Positions 27,494-36,530 of a stretch of DNA of 64,000 bases are shown in pieces. The position numbers were made by a program, and so were the translations under genes. Every line of letters starts with the position of its first letter. Within the stretch, counting starts at the first letter, position 1. Under the pieces are notes generated by a model. That model had not been told where the DNA came from, did not search any database, and was given only the letters and a program-made list of their open reading frames with translations. Source of the stretch: Nitratireductor sp. ZSWI3 (lineage in GTDB: Bacteria; Pseudomonadota; Alphaproteobacteria; Rhizobiales; Rhizobiaceae); the NCBI RefSeq assembly GCF_024655565.1, contig NZ_JANKOF010000003.1, forward strand, positions 1 through 64,000. The letters run 5' to 3'.

Positions 27494-28570
27494 GTGTTCT
27501 ACCGCACTGCAGGCCAGTTCAAGACCAGCTACCAGGCCGACCATGCGCTGTTCCCCGTGCGCCAGGATGCCATCCTGCTCGCGGTGATCCTGGTTTTCGC
27601 CTTTGCGGTCTTTCCGCTGACGGCCAGCGAATTCACCTTTCGCGCGCTGCTCATCCCGGTGCTGATCTATTCCCTGGCCGCGCTCGGCCTCAACATCCTC
27701 ACCGGCTATGCGGGGCAGTTGTCGCTGGGCACCGGCGCCTTCATGGGGGTCGGCGCCTATGCCTGCTACAAGCTCATCTCGATCTTCCCGGAGATGAACA
27801 TCGTCGTGGCGATCGCCCTTTCGGGCTTCTTCTCCGCCACCGTCGGCGTGATCTTCGGCCTGCCCTCGCTCAGGATCAAAGGCTTCTACCTGGCGATCGC
27901 CACGCTGGCCGCTCAGTTCTTTCTGGTCTGGCTGTTCCAGAAATGGTCGTGGCTCTACAATTACAATGCCTCCGGCGCCATCCAGGTGCCGAACATCAAT
28001 CTGTTCGGCGTCACCGTGGCCGGGCCGCGGGCCTCGGCGATCGTGCAGTATTATTTCGTGCTGTCGGTCGTCTGCGTGATGACCGTCTTTGCGATCAACA
28101 TCACGCGTGGGCGCATCGGGCGCATGTGGAAAGCGGTGCGCGACATGGACATCGCCGCCGAACTCGTCGGCATCAACCTGATGCGCACGAAGCTGATGGC
28201 GTTTTTCGTCTCGTCCTATGTGGTCGGCATCGCCGGGGCGCTGTTCGTGTTCCTGTGGAGGGGGGCCGCCGAGGCCAACCTGTTCGATATCCCCCTCTCG
28301 TTCCGCGTGCTGTTCATCGCCATCATCGGCGGGTTGGGCTCGGTGCTGGGCAATTTCCTGGGGGCGATCCTGATCGTCGCCCTGCCGGTCATCATCAGCG
28401 CGGTGCCGAGGGCCCTGGGCCTGCCTCTCGACGCGGCGACGGTGGAGCATCTGAACATCATGATCATCGGTGCGCTCATCATCACCTTTCTCATCGTCGA
28501 GCCGCACGGCCTGGCGCGCTTCTGGGCGATGATCAGGGAGAAGCTCATATTGTGGCCATTCCCGCACTGA
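27494..28570 (+). CDS. Branched-chain amino acid-type ABC transporter permease (LivM family)
   Basis: A 358-residue membrane protein starting at GTG after GGAGGAG. The LivM landmark GLNILTGYAGQLSLGTGAFMGVGAYA is split here as LNILTGYAGQLSLG near residue 75. The coupling region AVRDMDIAAELVGINLMRTKL (about 215) and GGLGSVLGNFLGA are present. It completes the transmembrane heterodimer with LivH. The 5' boundary is set by the palindromic repeat just upstream. Confidence 0.94.
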   Translation: MFYRTAGQFKTSYQADHALFPVRQDAILLAVILVFAFAVFPLTASEFTFRALLIPVLIYSLAALGLNILTGYAGQLSLGTGAFMGVGAYACYKLISIFPEMNIVVAIALSGFFSATVGVIFGLPSLRIKGFYLAIATLAAQFFLVWLFQKWSWLYNYNASGAIQVPNINLFGVTVAGPRASAIVQYYFVLSVVCVMTVFAINITRGRIGRMWKAVRDMDIAAELVGINLMRTKLMAFFVSSYVVGIAGALFVFLWRGAAEANLFDIPLSFRVLFIAIIGGLGSVLGNFLGAILIVALPVIISAVPRALGLPLDAATVEHLNIMIIGALIITFLIVEPHGLARFWAMIREKLILWPFPH

Positions 28571-28598
28571 TGAGAAGCAAAGGGGTATGCCCCCGGGA

Positions 28599-28616
28599 AA
28601 GGGCGGGTTCGCCCTT
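28599..28616 (+). other. Intercistronic hairpin before the substrate-binding gene
   Basis: AAGGGC (28599-28604) pairs with GCCCTT (28611-28616) around a 6-nt loop in the 80-bp gap between livM and livK. There is no T-run. A second, stronger hairpin follows livK at 29985-30012. Together they bracket the receptor cistron and may stabilise that mRNA segment. Confidence 0.45.
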
Positions 28617-28650
28617 CCACCCGGAGGACAGAACAAGTGGAGGAAACAGC

Positions 28651-29970
28651 ATGAAGACATTGCTCAAGACCGTGGTCCTGTCGTCGGTGCTGGCGCTCGG
28701 CGTCGGCATTGCCGTGCCGGCCGCAGCGCAGGACGATAGCATCTACATCCCGAACCTGGCCTACAGGACCGGGCCCTTCGCGGCCACCGGCACGCCGCTC
28801 ATGAACGGCCAGCGCGACTACATCACGCTGCTCAACGAGCGCGACGGCGGCCTGAACGGCGTCAAGCTCCAGTATGACGAATGCGAGACGGGCTACAACA
28901 CCGAGAAAGGCGTCGAGTGCTACGAGAAGACCAAGGCCAGGGCCGTGGTCACACAGCCCTGGTCGACCGGCATCACCCTGCAGGTGCTGCCGAAGTCGAA
29001 TGTCGACAAGATTCCGATTCTGGCGCCCGGCTACGGTTTCTCGCCGATGTCCGACGGCAAGGTGTTCCAGTGGGCCTACAACCCGCCATCGTCCTATTGG
29101 GACGGCGCATCGATGATCCTGAAGCACATCTCCGACGGCAATCTCGACAGTCTCAACGGCAAGAAGATCGCTCTCCTGCATCTCGATCACCCCTATGGCA
29201 AGGAGCCCATTCCGCTGCTCGAGGCGCTCGCCGAGAAACATGGCTTCACGCTGCTGCCGATCCCGGTCGGTCTCACGGAAATGCAGAACCAGTCGGCCCA
29301 GTGGCTGCAGATCCGCCGCGAGCGACCGGATTTCGTGATCATGTGGGGCTGGGGCGCGATGAATGCGGGCGCCGTCACCGAAGCCGTCAAGACGAAGTAT
29401 CCGATGAATCAGTTCCTCGGCATCTGGTGGTCGGGCCATGACGGCGACCTGAAGCTGGTGGGCGATGCCGGCAAAGGCTACCGCTCGATCTCGTGGAGCG
29501 TCCCGAATTCGGAGACGCCGCTGATGCAGGACATCAAGAAGCACGTCGTCGATGCCGGCAAGTCGCAGATCAGCCAGGCCGAAGGCGAGTTCGATTCCGT
29601 GTTCTACCAGCGCGGGCTGATGATCTCGATCATCCTGGTCGAGGGCATCAAGGCGGCGCAGGAGCACTTTGACGTGCGCGCGCCCAATCCGGACCAGCTG
29701 CGCTGGGGGTTGGAGAACATCAAGCTCGACGAGGCCCGCCTGAAGGAACTCGGAGCCGAAGGCATGCTGGTGCCGTTCAGCACCTCCTGTGCAGACCACA
29801 CTGGCCACGGCGGCGGCTGGATGCTCGAATGGGACGGCGCGAAATTCGTGAAGGCGTCGGATATCCTGATGCCCGATCGCGCCGACATCGAACCTCTGGA
29901 GATGGAAAAGGCGAAGGAATATGCCGCGGCCAACGCTCCGTGGCCGATCAACGAAGAGTGCAAGATGTAG
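28651..29970 (+). CDS. ABC transporter substrate-binding protein (LivK-like, large subgroup)
   Basis: 439 residues with a Sec signal peptide (KTLLKTVVLSSVLALGVG then PAAAQ, cleavage near residue 26). The mature protein has the type I periplasmic-binding fold (LAYRTGPFAATGTPLMNGQR, YDECETGYNTEKGVECYEK, ALLHLDHPYGKEPIPLLEAL). It is about 70 residues longer than amino-acid LivK proteins and contains four Cys in two close pairs, (CETGYNTEKGVEC) and (C in FSTSCADHT, C in INEECKM), possibly forming disulfides. This subgroup often occurs with acyl-CoA ligases. The ligand is probably a carboxylic acid. Ribosome site GGAGGAAAC. Confidence 0.92.
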   Translation: MKTLLKTVVLSSVLALGVGIAVPAAAQDDSIYIPNLAYRTGPFAATGTPLMNGQRDYITLLNERDGGLNGVKLQYDECETGYNTEKGVECYEKTKARAVVTQPWSTGITLQVLPKSNVDKIPILAPGYGFSPMSDGKVFQWAYNPPSSYWDGASMILKHISDGNLDSLNGKKIALLHLDHPYGKEPIPLLEALAEKHGFTLLPIPVGLTEMQNQSAQWLQIRRERPDFVIMWGWGAMNAGAVTEAVKTKYPMNQFLGIWWSGHDGDLKLVGDAGKGYRSISWSVPNSETPLMQDIKKHVVDAGKSQISQAEGEFDSVFYQRGLMISIILVEGIKAAQEHFDVRAPNPDQLRWGLENIKLDEARLKELGAEGMLVPFSTSCADHTGHGGGWMLEWDGAKFVKASDILMPDRADIEPLEMEKAKEYAAANAPWPINEECKM

Positions 29971-29984
29971 CACATGCGAGGCGT

Positions 29985-30012
29985 CGCCCCACGCTCGCAC
30001 GGGCGTGGGGCG
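29985..30012 (+). other. Intercistronic GC-rich hairpin after the substrate-binding gene
   Basis: A perfect 10-bp stem (29985-29994 with 30003-30012) and 8-nt loop lie between livK and livF, with no T-run downstream. This is more consistent with an mRNA 3'-end stabiliser or partial attenuator than a full terminator, since livF must still be made. Confidence 0.55.
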
Positions 30013-30041
30013 GCGGGTCCAAAAATGGAAGAAGGCGCAGC

Positions 30042-30878
30042 ATGACGACAGCTCCGGCACAGGCCATCGACGCGGCAGAGACCATTCTCGAGGTCAACAA
30101 CATCGAGGTGATCTACGATCACGTCATTCTGGTGCTCAAGGGCGTTTCGCTGTCCGTGCCGCGCGGCGGCATCACCGCGCTGCTCGGCGCCAACGGTGCC
30201 GGCAAGACCACGACATTGAAGGCGATCTCCAACCTGCTTCATGCGGAGCGGGGCGAGGTGACGAAGGGGTCGATCCTCTTCGAGGGAGCCGAGGTTCAGA
30301 ACCTGTCGCCGAACGCGCTGGTGCGCCGTGGCTGCATCCAGGTGATGGAGGGGCGGCATTGTTTCGGCCACCTGTCCGTCGAAGACAACCTCTTGACCGG
30401 AGCGTTCACCAGGCGCGACGGGCAGGCCGCGATCCGCGAGGATCTCGACCTGGTGTACACCTATTTTCCGCGCCTCAAGGAACGGCGCAACTCGCAGGCC
30501 GGCTACACCTCCGGCGGCGAGCAGCAGATGACGGCGATCGGCCGGGCTCTGATGTCGCGGCCGAAGATGATCCTGCTCGACGAACCGTCGATGGGACTTG
30601 CTCCGCAACTCGTCGAGGAGATCTTCGAGATCGTCAAGCAGCTCAACGACGAGCAGGGCGTGTCGTTCCTGCTGGCCGAGCAGAACACCAATGTCGCCCT
30701 GCGCTACGCCAAATACGGCTATATCCTCGAGTCGGGCCGCATCGTGCTCGACGGCGAGGCCGGCGCCCTTCGCGAGAACGAGGATGTCAAGGAATTCTAC
30801 CTGGGCGTCGGCGGCGAGGGGCGCCGCTCGTTCCGCAACGTGAAGCATTACAAGCGCCGCAAGCGCTGGCTTTCGTGA
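30042..30878 (+). CDS. Branched-chain amino acid-type ABC transporter ATP-binding protein (LivF family)
   Basis: A 278-residue ATPase with Walker A GANGAGKTTTLK (near residue 52), signature YTSGGEQQMTAIGRAL (LSGGQ variant TSGGE), Walker B MILLDEPSMGLAP and a switch region LLAEQNTNVAL in which Gln-Asn replaces the usual His of other ABC proteins, as is normal for LivF. It ends with a basic tail rich in Lys and Arg (KHYKRRKRWLS). It is the last gene of the six-gene synthetase-transporter operon. Confidence 0.94.
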   Translation: MTTAPAQAIDAAETILEVNNIEVIYDHVILVLKGVSLSVPRGGITALLGANGAGKTTTLKAISNLLHAERGEVTKGSILFEGAEVQNLSPNALVRRGCIQVMEGRHCFGHLSVEDNLLTGAFTRRDGQAAIREDLDLVYTYFPRLKERRNSQAGYTSGGEQQMTAIGRALMSRPKMILLDEPSMGLAPQLVEEIFEIVKQLNDEQGVSFLLAEQNTNVALRYAKYGYILESGRIVLDGEAGALRENEDVKEFYLGVGGEGRRSFRNVKHYKRRKRWLS

Positions 30879-31033
30879 TGCGGGCAGGCCAGGCGGAGCC
30901 GGACGGCACGCTGCGGAAGCCGCAAACCGATTGAAACGCCTGGACAGCCTCCAATGCGGCATTCCTGCCATTGCCCTTGCGCCATCTTTTCGCTATTCCC
31001 CAAGACCACTTGTATTCCCATGGGGTTTTTCTG

Positions 31034-31261
31034 ATGGCAGACAATACGCCGGCCGGTCCGGCCGAAACGGGCGCGGAAATGGATTACGCCGAGCACGAGC
31101 GCACGTATAATCTTTTCCTGACCATCTCCAAATATTCGAGCCTGGTGGTCATCGCGATCCTGGTTGCGATGGCGTTCGGTTTTTTCACCTCTGCGGGCTT
31201 TTTCTCCAGCACCGTCCTTTTCATCCTCATCACGGCATTGGGCACCTGGCTGCTGCGCTGA
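31034..31261 (+). CDS. aa3-type cytochrome c oxidase subunit IV
   Basis: A 75-residue protein with a short soluble start (MADNTPAGPAETGAEMDYAEHERTYN, split here at residue 16 MDYAEHERTYNLFL) and two hydrophobic segments (SLVVIAILVAMAFGFF; STVLFILITALGTWLL). The DYxEHExTYxxF pattern identifies the bacterial aa3 oxidase subunit IV family (COX4_pro_2). It sits next to pntAA, the usual place in rhizobia, far from the main ctaCDE genes. The start is ATG 31034; the frame is open upstream but lacks conservation. Confidence 0.88.
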   Translation: MADNTPAGPAETGAEMDYAEHERTYNLFLTISKYSSLVVIAILVAMAFGFFTSAGFFSSTVLFILITALGTWLLR

Positions 31262-31335
31262 GCAAGCGAGGCTGATGCGCGGGGCCGCGCCTTGCGGTCC
31301 CGAGGGGAGGACGGTCCAACCGAAAGGATGTTACG

Positions 31336-32616
31336 GTGGGGCAGAGCATATTTGTGCCTAAGGAAGTTGACGTTGCGGAAAGCCGCATAGCGGCGTCCCC
31401 GGACACGGTCAAACGGCTGACGGGCCTCGGTCTGGATGTGGTGGTCGAGGCGGGCGCCGGCTCGCGATCCCGTATCCTCGACGGGGAATTCGAAAAGGCC
31501 GGGGCCAGGATCGGCAAATCGTCAGATGCCGCCAAAGCCGACGTGATCCTCAAACTGCGCCGCCCCACATCGTCCGAGCTGAAATCCTATAAGAAGGGCG
31601 CGGTGGTCATCGCCACCATGGACCCTTACGGCAACGAAGCCGATGTGGCCGCCATGGCCGATGCGGGCGTCACGTCCTTCGCCATGGAATTCATGCCGCG
31701 CATCACGCGCGCCCAGTCGATGGACGTCCTGTCCTCGCAGGCCAATCTCGCCGGCTATCGCGCGGTGATCGATGCCGCCGCCGAGTATGACCGGGCGCTC
31801 CCGATGATGATGACGGCGGCCGGCACCGTGCCGGCGGCGAAGGTGTTCGTCATGGGGGCCGGCGTTGCCGGCCTGCAGGCCATCGCGACGGCGCGCCGCC
31901 TCGGCGCAGTCGTCACGGCAACGGATGTGCGCGCCGCCGCCGGCGAACAGGTGCAGTCGCTCGGCGCCAAATTCATCATGACCGACGCATTGAAGGACGC
32001 CTCCGGCGAGGGCGGTTATGCCCGTGAACTCACCGAGGACGAGAAGAAGGCGCAGGCCGAGCTCGTCGCGGACCACATCGCCAAGCAGGACATCGTCATC
32101 ACCACGGCGCTCATCCCCGGGCGGCCCGCGCCGCGCCTCGTCACCGCCGACATGGTGAAGGCGATGAAGCCGGGCTCCGTCATCGTCGACCTGGCGGTCG
32201 AGCGCGGCGGCAATGTCGAGGGCGCGGTCGCCGGCCAGGTGGTCACCACCGCCAACGACGTGAAGATCATCGGTCATCTCAACGTGCCGGGCCGCGTCGC
32301 CGCTTCGGCCTCGCTGCTTTACGCCAAGAACCTCTACACCTTCCTCGAGACCATGATCGACAAGGAGAAGAAGGCGCTTGCCATCGACATGGACGACGAG
32401 CTGGTGAAGGCGACCATGCTCACCCATGGCGGCAAGGTGGTGCATGCCAATTTCGCCGATACGGCAAAGGCGGCCGCTCCCGGGAAAGCGCCGGCACGCA
32501 AGCCCGCCGCGAAGGCGGGCGGTGCGGCCGTGGCAAGGAAGCCGGCCGCCAAGGCGACCGGCGCCAAGGGCGCCGCAAAGAAACCTGCGGCAGCAAAATC
32601 GGGAGGAGAAGCCTGA
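31336..32616 (+). CDS. pntAA: NAD(P) transhydrogenase subunit alpha part 1 (NAD-binding)
   Basis: A 426-residue soluble dI component starting at GTG. Landmarks: [20 protein letters not shown], the RQDX-like loop region [15 protein letters not shown], and the NAD-binding motif [22 protein letters not shown] (split; near residue 172). Unusually, the last 45 or so residues form a low-complexity Lys/Ala/Pro tail (repeats of the type RKPAAKA) resembling histone-H1-like sequence, absent from standard PntAA. The protein transfers hydride from NADH to NADP within the proton-coupled complex. pntAB overlaps the stop by one base. Confidence 0.95.
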   Translation: MGQSIFVPKEVDVAESRIAASPDTVKRLTGLGLDVVVEAGAGSRSRILDGEFEKAGARIGKSSDAAKADVILKLRRPTSSELKSYKKGAVVIATMDPYGNEADVAAMADAGVTSFAMEFMPRITRAQSMDVLSSQANLAGYRAVIDAAAEYDRALPMMMTAAGTVPAAKVFVMGAGVAGLQAIATARRLGAVVTATDVRAAAGEQVQSLGAKFIMTDALKDASGEGGYARELTEDEKKAQAELVADHIAKQDIVITTALIPGRPAPRLVTADMVKAMKPGSVIVDLAVERGGNVEGAVAGQVVTTANDVKIIGHLNVPGRVAASASLLYAKNLYTFLETMIDKEKKALAIDMDDELVKATMLTHGGKVVHANFADTAKAAAPGKAPARKPAAKAGGAAVARKPAAKATGAKGAAKKPAAAKSGGEA

Positions 32617-33041
32617 TGGAACAAACTGCTCTCGAAAAGGCGCTCGGTCAGCTCGACAGCGCCGTGGCGAGCGTGCGCGCCGCGATCGAAGGCATGCAGG
32701 CGGCCGAAGTGGCCGATGCGGCCGGCGCGCTGGCGCATGGCGCCTCGGGCGGCGCGATCGATCCCTTCGTGTTCCGGCTGGCGATCTTCGTGCTGGCGAT
32801 CTTCGTCGGCTACTACGTGGTCTGGTCGGTCACCCCGGCGCTGCACACGCCGCTGATGTCGGTCACGAACGCGATTTCCTCGGTGATCGTCGTCGGGGCG
32901 CTGCTGGCCGTCGGCATCTCCGCCTCCGGGCTCGCCACCGGTTTCGGTTTCATCGCCCTGGTGCTGGCCTCGGTGAATATCTTCGGCGGGTTCCTCGTCA
33001 CCAGCCGCATGCTCGCCATGTACAAGAAGAAGGACAAGTGA
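32616..33041 (+). CDS. pntAB: NAD(P) transhydrogenase subunit alpha part 2 (membrane)
   Basis: A 141-residue protein. The N-terminal third is hydrophilic and Ala-rich and helix-prone (residues 1-45); three to four membrane helices follow ([54 protein letters not shown]). It forms the proton channel with PntB. The split into pntAA and pntAB is typical of alphaproteobacteria such as Rhodospirillum. The 1-bp overlap with pntAA (TGATG) and 1-bp gap to pntB show strict co-translation. Confidence 0.95.
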   Translation: MEQTALEKALGQLDSAVASVRAAIEGMQAAEVADAAGALAHGASGGAIDPFVFRLAIFVLAIFVGYYVVWSVTPALHTPLMSVTNAISSVIVVGALLAVGISASGLATGFGFIALVLASVNIFGGFLVTSRMLAMYKKKDK

Positions 33042-33042
33042 C

Positions 33043-34440
33043 GTGAGCGCCAATCTTGCATCCTTCCTCTATCTCGTTTCCGGCGTCCTCTTCATCATGG
33101 CTCTGCGGGGCCTGTCGCATCCGACGACCAGCCGCAAGGGCAATCTCTACGGCATGGTGGGCATGGGCATCGCCATCGTCACGACGCTCGTCTATGCGAC
33201 GCCGAACTTCGGCGGCTTCGTGCTCATCCTCGCCGGCATCGTCATCGGCGGCGGCGTCGGCGCGGTGATTGCCAAGCGGATCGCCATGACGGCCATGCCG
33301 CAACTGGTGGCCGCGTTCCACTCGCTGGTCGGTCTCGCCGCTGTGATGGTGGCGGCCGCCGCCATGTATGCACCGGAGAGTTTCGGCATCGGCACGGTGG
33401 GAGACATCCACGCCCAGGCGCTGGTTGAAATGTCCCTCGGTGTCGCCATCGGCGCAATCACCTTTACCGGCTCGGTCATCGCGTTCCTGAAACTCGACGG
33501 TCGCATGTCCGGCAAGCCGATCCTGCTGCCCATGCGCCACTTCGTGAACGCCGGGCTGGCGGCCTTGCTGGTGGTTCTGATCATCGCGCTGGTGACCACG
33601 CAGAGCTCGACCGTCTTCTGGCTGATCGTTCTCGCCTCGCTGGTTCTCGGCGTCCTGATCATCGTGCCGATCGGTGGTGCGGACATGCCCGTCGTGGTCT
33701 CGATGCTCAACTCCTATTCGGGGTGGGCGGCGGCCGGCATTGGCTTCACGCTCGGCAATCTGGCGCTGATCATCACCGGCGCCCTGGTCGGCTCCTCGGG
33801 TGCGATCCTGTCCTACATCATGTGCAAGGGCATGAACCGTTCCTTCATCTCCGTCATCCTCGGCGGCTTCGGCGGCGAGACGGCGGCGAGCAGCGACGAC
33901 GGCATCGAGCGCACGATCAAGCAGGGCTCGGCGGACGATGCCGCCTACCTGATGCAGAACGCGCAGAAGGTGATCATCGTGCCGGGCTACGGCATGGCCG
34001 TCGCGCAGGCACAGCACGCCTTGCGCGAAATGGCCGACAAGCTGAAGGCCGCCGGCGTCGAGGTGAAGTATGCCATTCACCCGGTGGCGGGCCGCATGCC
34101 CGGACACATGAACGTCCTTCTGGCCGAAGCCCAGGTGCCTTACGATGAGGTGTTCGAGCTCGAGGACATCAATTCCGAGTTCGCGCAAGCCGACGTTGCC
34201 TATGTCATCGGCGCCAATGACGTGACCAACCCCGCCGCCCGCGACGACAAGTCGTCGCCGATCTACGGCATGCCGATCCTCGAGGTGGACAAGGCGCGCA
34301 CCTGCCTGTTCGTCAAGCGGTCGCTCGGTTCCGGTTATGCCGGCATCGACAACACGCTGTTCTACAAGGACGGCACGATGATGCTTCTGGGCGATGCCAA
34401 GAAGATGACGGAAGACATCGTCAAGGCGATGGATCACTGA
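33043..34440 (+). CDS. pntB: NAD(P) transhydrogenase subunit beta
   Basis: A 465-residue protein starting at GTG. The first half has about nine membrane helices (VVAFHSLVGLAA-type segment LVAAFHSLVGLAAVMV near residue 90). The second half is the NADP-binding dIII domain with PGYGMAVAQAQHALREMAD (near 310), YAIHPVAGRMPGHMNVLLAE and GANDVTNPAARDD. All expected motifs are intact. It completes the proton-pumping transhydrogenase that keeps the NADPH pool reduced. A strong terminator follows at 34452. Confidence 0.96.
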   Translation: MSANLASFLYLVSGVLFIMALRGLSHPTTSRKGNLYGMVGMGIAIVTTLVYATPNFGGFVLILAGIVIGGGVGAVIAKRIAMTAMPQLVAAFHSLVGLAAVMVAAAAMYAPESFGIGTVGDIHAQALVEMSLGVAIGAITFTGSVIAFLKLDGRMSGKPILLPMRHFVNAGLAALLVVLIIALVTTQSSTVFWLIVLASLVLGVLIIVPIGGADMPVVVSMLNSYSGWAAAGIGFTLGNLALIITGALVGSSGAILSYIMCKGMNRSFISVILGGFGGETAASSDDGIERTIKQGSADDAAYLMQNAQKVIIVPGYGMAVAQAQHALREMADKLKAAGVEVKYAIHPVAGRMPGHMNVLLAEAQVPYDEVFELEDINSEFAQADVAYVIGANDVTNPAARDDKSSPIYGMPILEVDKARTCLFVKRSLGSGYAGIDNTLFYKDGTMMLLGDAKKMTEDIVKAMDH

Positions 34441-34451
34441 GTTCCAAGACA

Positions 34452-34482
34452 AGAGCCCGGCCATCAGCCGGGCTCTCTTTTT
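34452..34482 (+). terminator. Rho-independent terminator of the pnt operon
   Basis: A 10-bp stem AGAGCCCGGC (34452-34461) / GCCGGGCTCT (34467-34476), 5-nt loop, followed by a T-rich tail CTTTTT. It is 12 bp after the pntB stop. Confidence 0.92.
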
Positions 34483-34497
34483 CTGGCGGGTCCGTGT

Positions 34498-34977
34498 TTA
34501 CGGAGCGGTCGAACGCAGCTTGAATTCGCTGACGCCCAGGGCGACGTTGATGCCCGTCTGGCCCTGCACGCTGACCGGCTGAAGCATCAGGCTGTCACTT
34601 TTCCTGCTGACCAGGACATTGGCCCCGGCTCCGAAACCGGCGGAAACCTCTGCGCTGGCGCCGACGAAATCGCCGGCAAGAGCGCCGGGCGCATAGAGAT
34701 CGAATGTCGGGGCGAGGACGAGCCACTGCATGACCGCCGGATCGGTGACGCCGATATCGAGGCCGAACTTGTTGACGACGCCGACATAGTTCTCCGGCGG
34801 GCGGTTCTCATCGGCAGGCTCGAATGTGCAGGCGAGTTCCTTGGAGGAGGCGACCACCGCGCCGGCACCGCCCTCGATCACGCAATCCAACACGCCGAGT
34901 TCGACCCGCTCCTGGGGGAGAGCGGGAATGGTCATCGAAGCAGTCAGGAGGGAGGCGAGGATGAGCGCATTTTTCAT
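34498..34977 (-). CDS. Exported DUF992 family protein
   Basis: 159 residues from the ATG with GGAAAGGAG upstream; a longer frame adds 27 unconserved residues. It has a Sec signal peptide (NALILASLLTASMTIPALP, cleavage near residue 21). The mature sequence VELGVLDCVIEGGAGAVVAS and the LACTFEP, YVGVVNKFGLDIGVT and GASAEVSAGFGAGANVLV segments are those of DUF992, a small periplasmic family common in rhizobia. Two Cys (LDC and LAC) may form a disulfide. The function is unknown. It is convergent to pntB across a terminator. Confidence 0.85.
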   Translation of the reverse strand: MKNALILASLLTASMTIPALPQERVELGVLDCVIEGGAGAVVASSKELACTFEPADENRPPENYVGVVNKFGLDIGVTDPAVMQWLVLAPTFDLYAPGALAGDFVGASAEVSAGFGAGANVLVSRKSDSLMLQPVSVQGQTGINVALGVSEFKLRSTAP

Positions 34978-35127
34978 TGCTGAACTCCTTTCCGGTTCGG
35001 GTCCGGTTCGGGCCGATAACCCGTCAGGAGCAGCAAGGTTCCAGGTTTGCATGATCACGATCGCCGCGCACGCCGGCCCGGATCAGCCGTTCAGATGGCG
35101 GATGCGTTCGCGCGGAAAACGCAAAAA

Positions 35128-35964
35128 TCAGCTCCGGGTCCGTGCCAGGCCGTCGCGCGCGGGACCGTAATCCGGGTCGAGCTGAAGCGCCCGCGCATAG
35201 GATTTCGCGGCCTTGGCGCTGTCGCCGCGTTTCTCGTAGACGAGCGCCTGGTTGGCCCAGCTCTCGGCGATCTTGTCGTCGAGGCGGATGGCGGTGTTGA
35301 AGTCGGTGAAGGCGTTTTCATCGTCGCCCTGGGCGAGATAGGAAAGGCCGCGGCCGTTGTAGCCGTAAGGGGTGTCGGGAGCCAGGGAGATGGCTGTGGC
35401 GAAGTCCTCGATCGCATACTGGTGCTGGCCGCTCGCCTGGTAGAGCAGGCCGCGCCGGTGATAGGCGCGCGGATCGGTGGTGTCGAGCTGAATGGCGCGT
35501 TCGAGATCGGCAAGAGCCTCGGTGCTGCGACCGGAAAGGCGGTAGATCTCCGCTCGGCCGATATAGGCCGTGTCATATTTGGGGTCGAGCGCGATCGCCT
35601 GGTTATAGTCGGCGAGCGCGCGGTCGTTCTGGCCCATGTAACGGTAGATGAGCGCGCGGTTCGCATAGGCGTTGTGCGAGCGCGGATTGAGCTCGATCGC
35701 CTTGTCAAAATCCTTCAGGGCCTCGGCATAACGTCCGGCCCTGCCATAGGCGCTGCCGCGCATGTTGTAGGCTTCCGGCTCGTTCGGCGTCCGCTGAATC
35801 ACGGCGCTGAGGGAGGATATGTTCTCGGTCGAGCCCTGGGCCGTGTCTATCCGGGTGATATCGGTGGCTGGGCCGCTGGATTGGCAGGCGGCGAGCGCCA
35901 GGAGGGCGAGTGCGGCGAGGCCGTTCCTATAGGAGGAGGCGCGTGTGGTTCGGATCGAAGTCAT
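35128..35964 (-). CDS. TPR-repeat lipoprotein
   Basis: 278 residues. The N-terminus has a lipoprotein signal with lipobox LAAC (GLAALALLALAACQSS), so Cys25 is the likely lipidated residue. Six or so tetratricopeptide repeats follow in tandem (AYNMRGSAYGRAGRYAEAL, AYANRALIYRYMGQNDRAL, AYIGRAEIYRLSGRSTEAL and similar). The start is placed 25 codons inside the longest frame to give a normal signal peptide. It resembles NlpI-type envelope scaffold lipoproteins. No partner is indicated by the neighbours. Confidence 0.88.
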   Translation of the reverse strand: MTSIRTTRASSYRNGLAALALLALAACQSSGPATDITRIDTAQGSTENISSLSAVIQRTPNEPEAYNMRGSAYGRAGRYAEALKDFDKAIELNPRSHNAYANRALIYRYMGQNDRALADYNQAIALDPKYDTAYIGRAEIYRLSGRSTEALADLERAIQLDTTDPRAYHRRGLLYQASGQHQYAIEDFATAISLAPDTPYGYNGRGLSYLAQGDDENAFTDFNTAIRLDDKIAESWANQALVYEKRGDSAKAAKSYARALQLDPDYGPARDGLARTRS

Positions 35965-36107
35965 CGTTTCTAATGCCACACCCCGCATGCCAAACCAAGC
36001 CATTGCTGTCCCCGTTCTGAAAATCATCGGATACGCCAAAAACGCGGCGCAATCCCTTGATCACACCGCGCTGGATAAAGACAGAAATCGTCGAAAGATA
36101 GGCGCTA

Positions 36108-36338
36108 TCAGCGGGCTGCGACGCGGCCGCCGCCGACCAGTCCTTCGCGCTGGGCGCGCTTGCGGGCCAGCTTGCGCGCACGGCGCACGGCTTCGGCCTT
36201 TTCGCGGGCGCGCTTCTCGGACGGCTTCTCATAGTGCCCGCGCATCTTCATCTCGCGAAAAATGCCTTCGCGCTGCATCTTCTTCTTGAGCGCGCGAAGC
36301 GCCTGGTCAACATTGTTGTCGCGGACGAGTACCTGCAC
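36108..36338 (-). CDS. rpsU: 30S ribosomal protein S21
   Basis: A 76-residue basic protein beginning at GTG ([20 protein letters not shown]) with AGGAAG about 8 bp upstream. The open frame continues 36 codons further, but alphaproteobacterial S21 starts at this VQVLV/MQVLV point. The middle [20 protein letters not shown] is diagnostic and the C-terminus is rich in Arg and Ala. S21 sits near the anti-Shine-Dalgarno region of the 30S platform. The gene is probably monocistronic. Confidence 0.95.
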   Translation of the reverse strand: MQVLVRDNNVDQALRALKKKMQREGIFREMKMRGHYEKPSEKRAREKAEAVRRARKLARKRAQREGLVGGGRVAAR

Positions 36339-36530
36339 GTGGGCTTCCTGTCGAAGGTTGATCTTCAAAACGTTGAAATCTGCTTCTCCTTCACCCATGG
36401 GCAAAGGTTTCCTGGCCATGATCAGCCATGAATTGGGCCGGCTCATACCAGAACCGGCGGTCTTTGTCTAGGCTGAGGCGAATAAATTCGGGCTCCGGCG
36501 GCCCGGAAAAACCGGGCGCCGGTGCCTTCC

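Noticed and set aside
36339..36446. A longer S21 protein starting 36 codons upstream
   Set aside because: S21 homologues begin at the GTG at 36338, which has a proper ribosome site.
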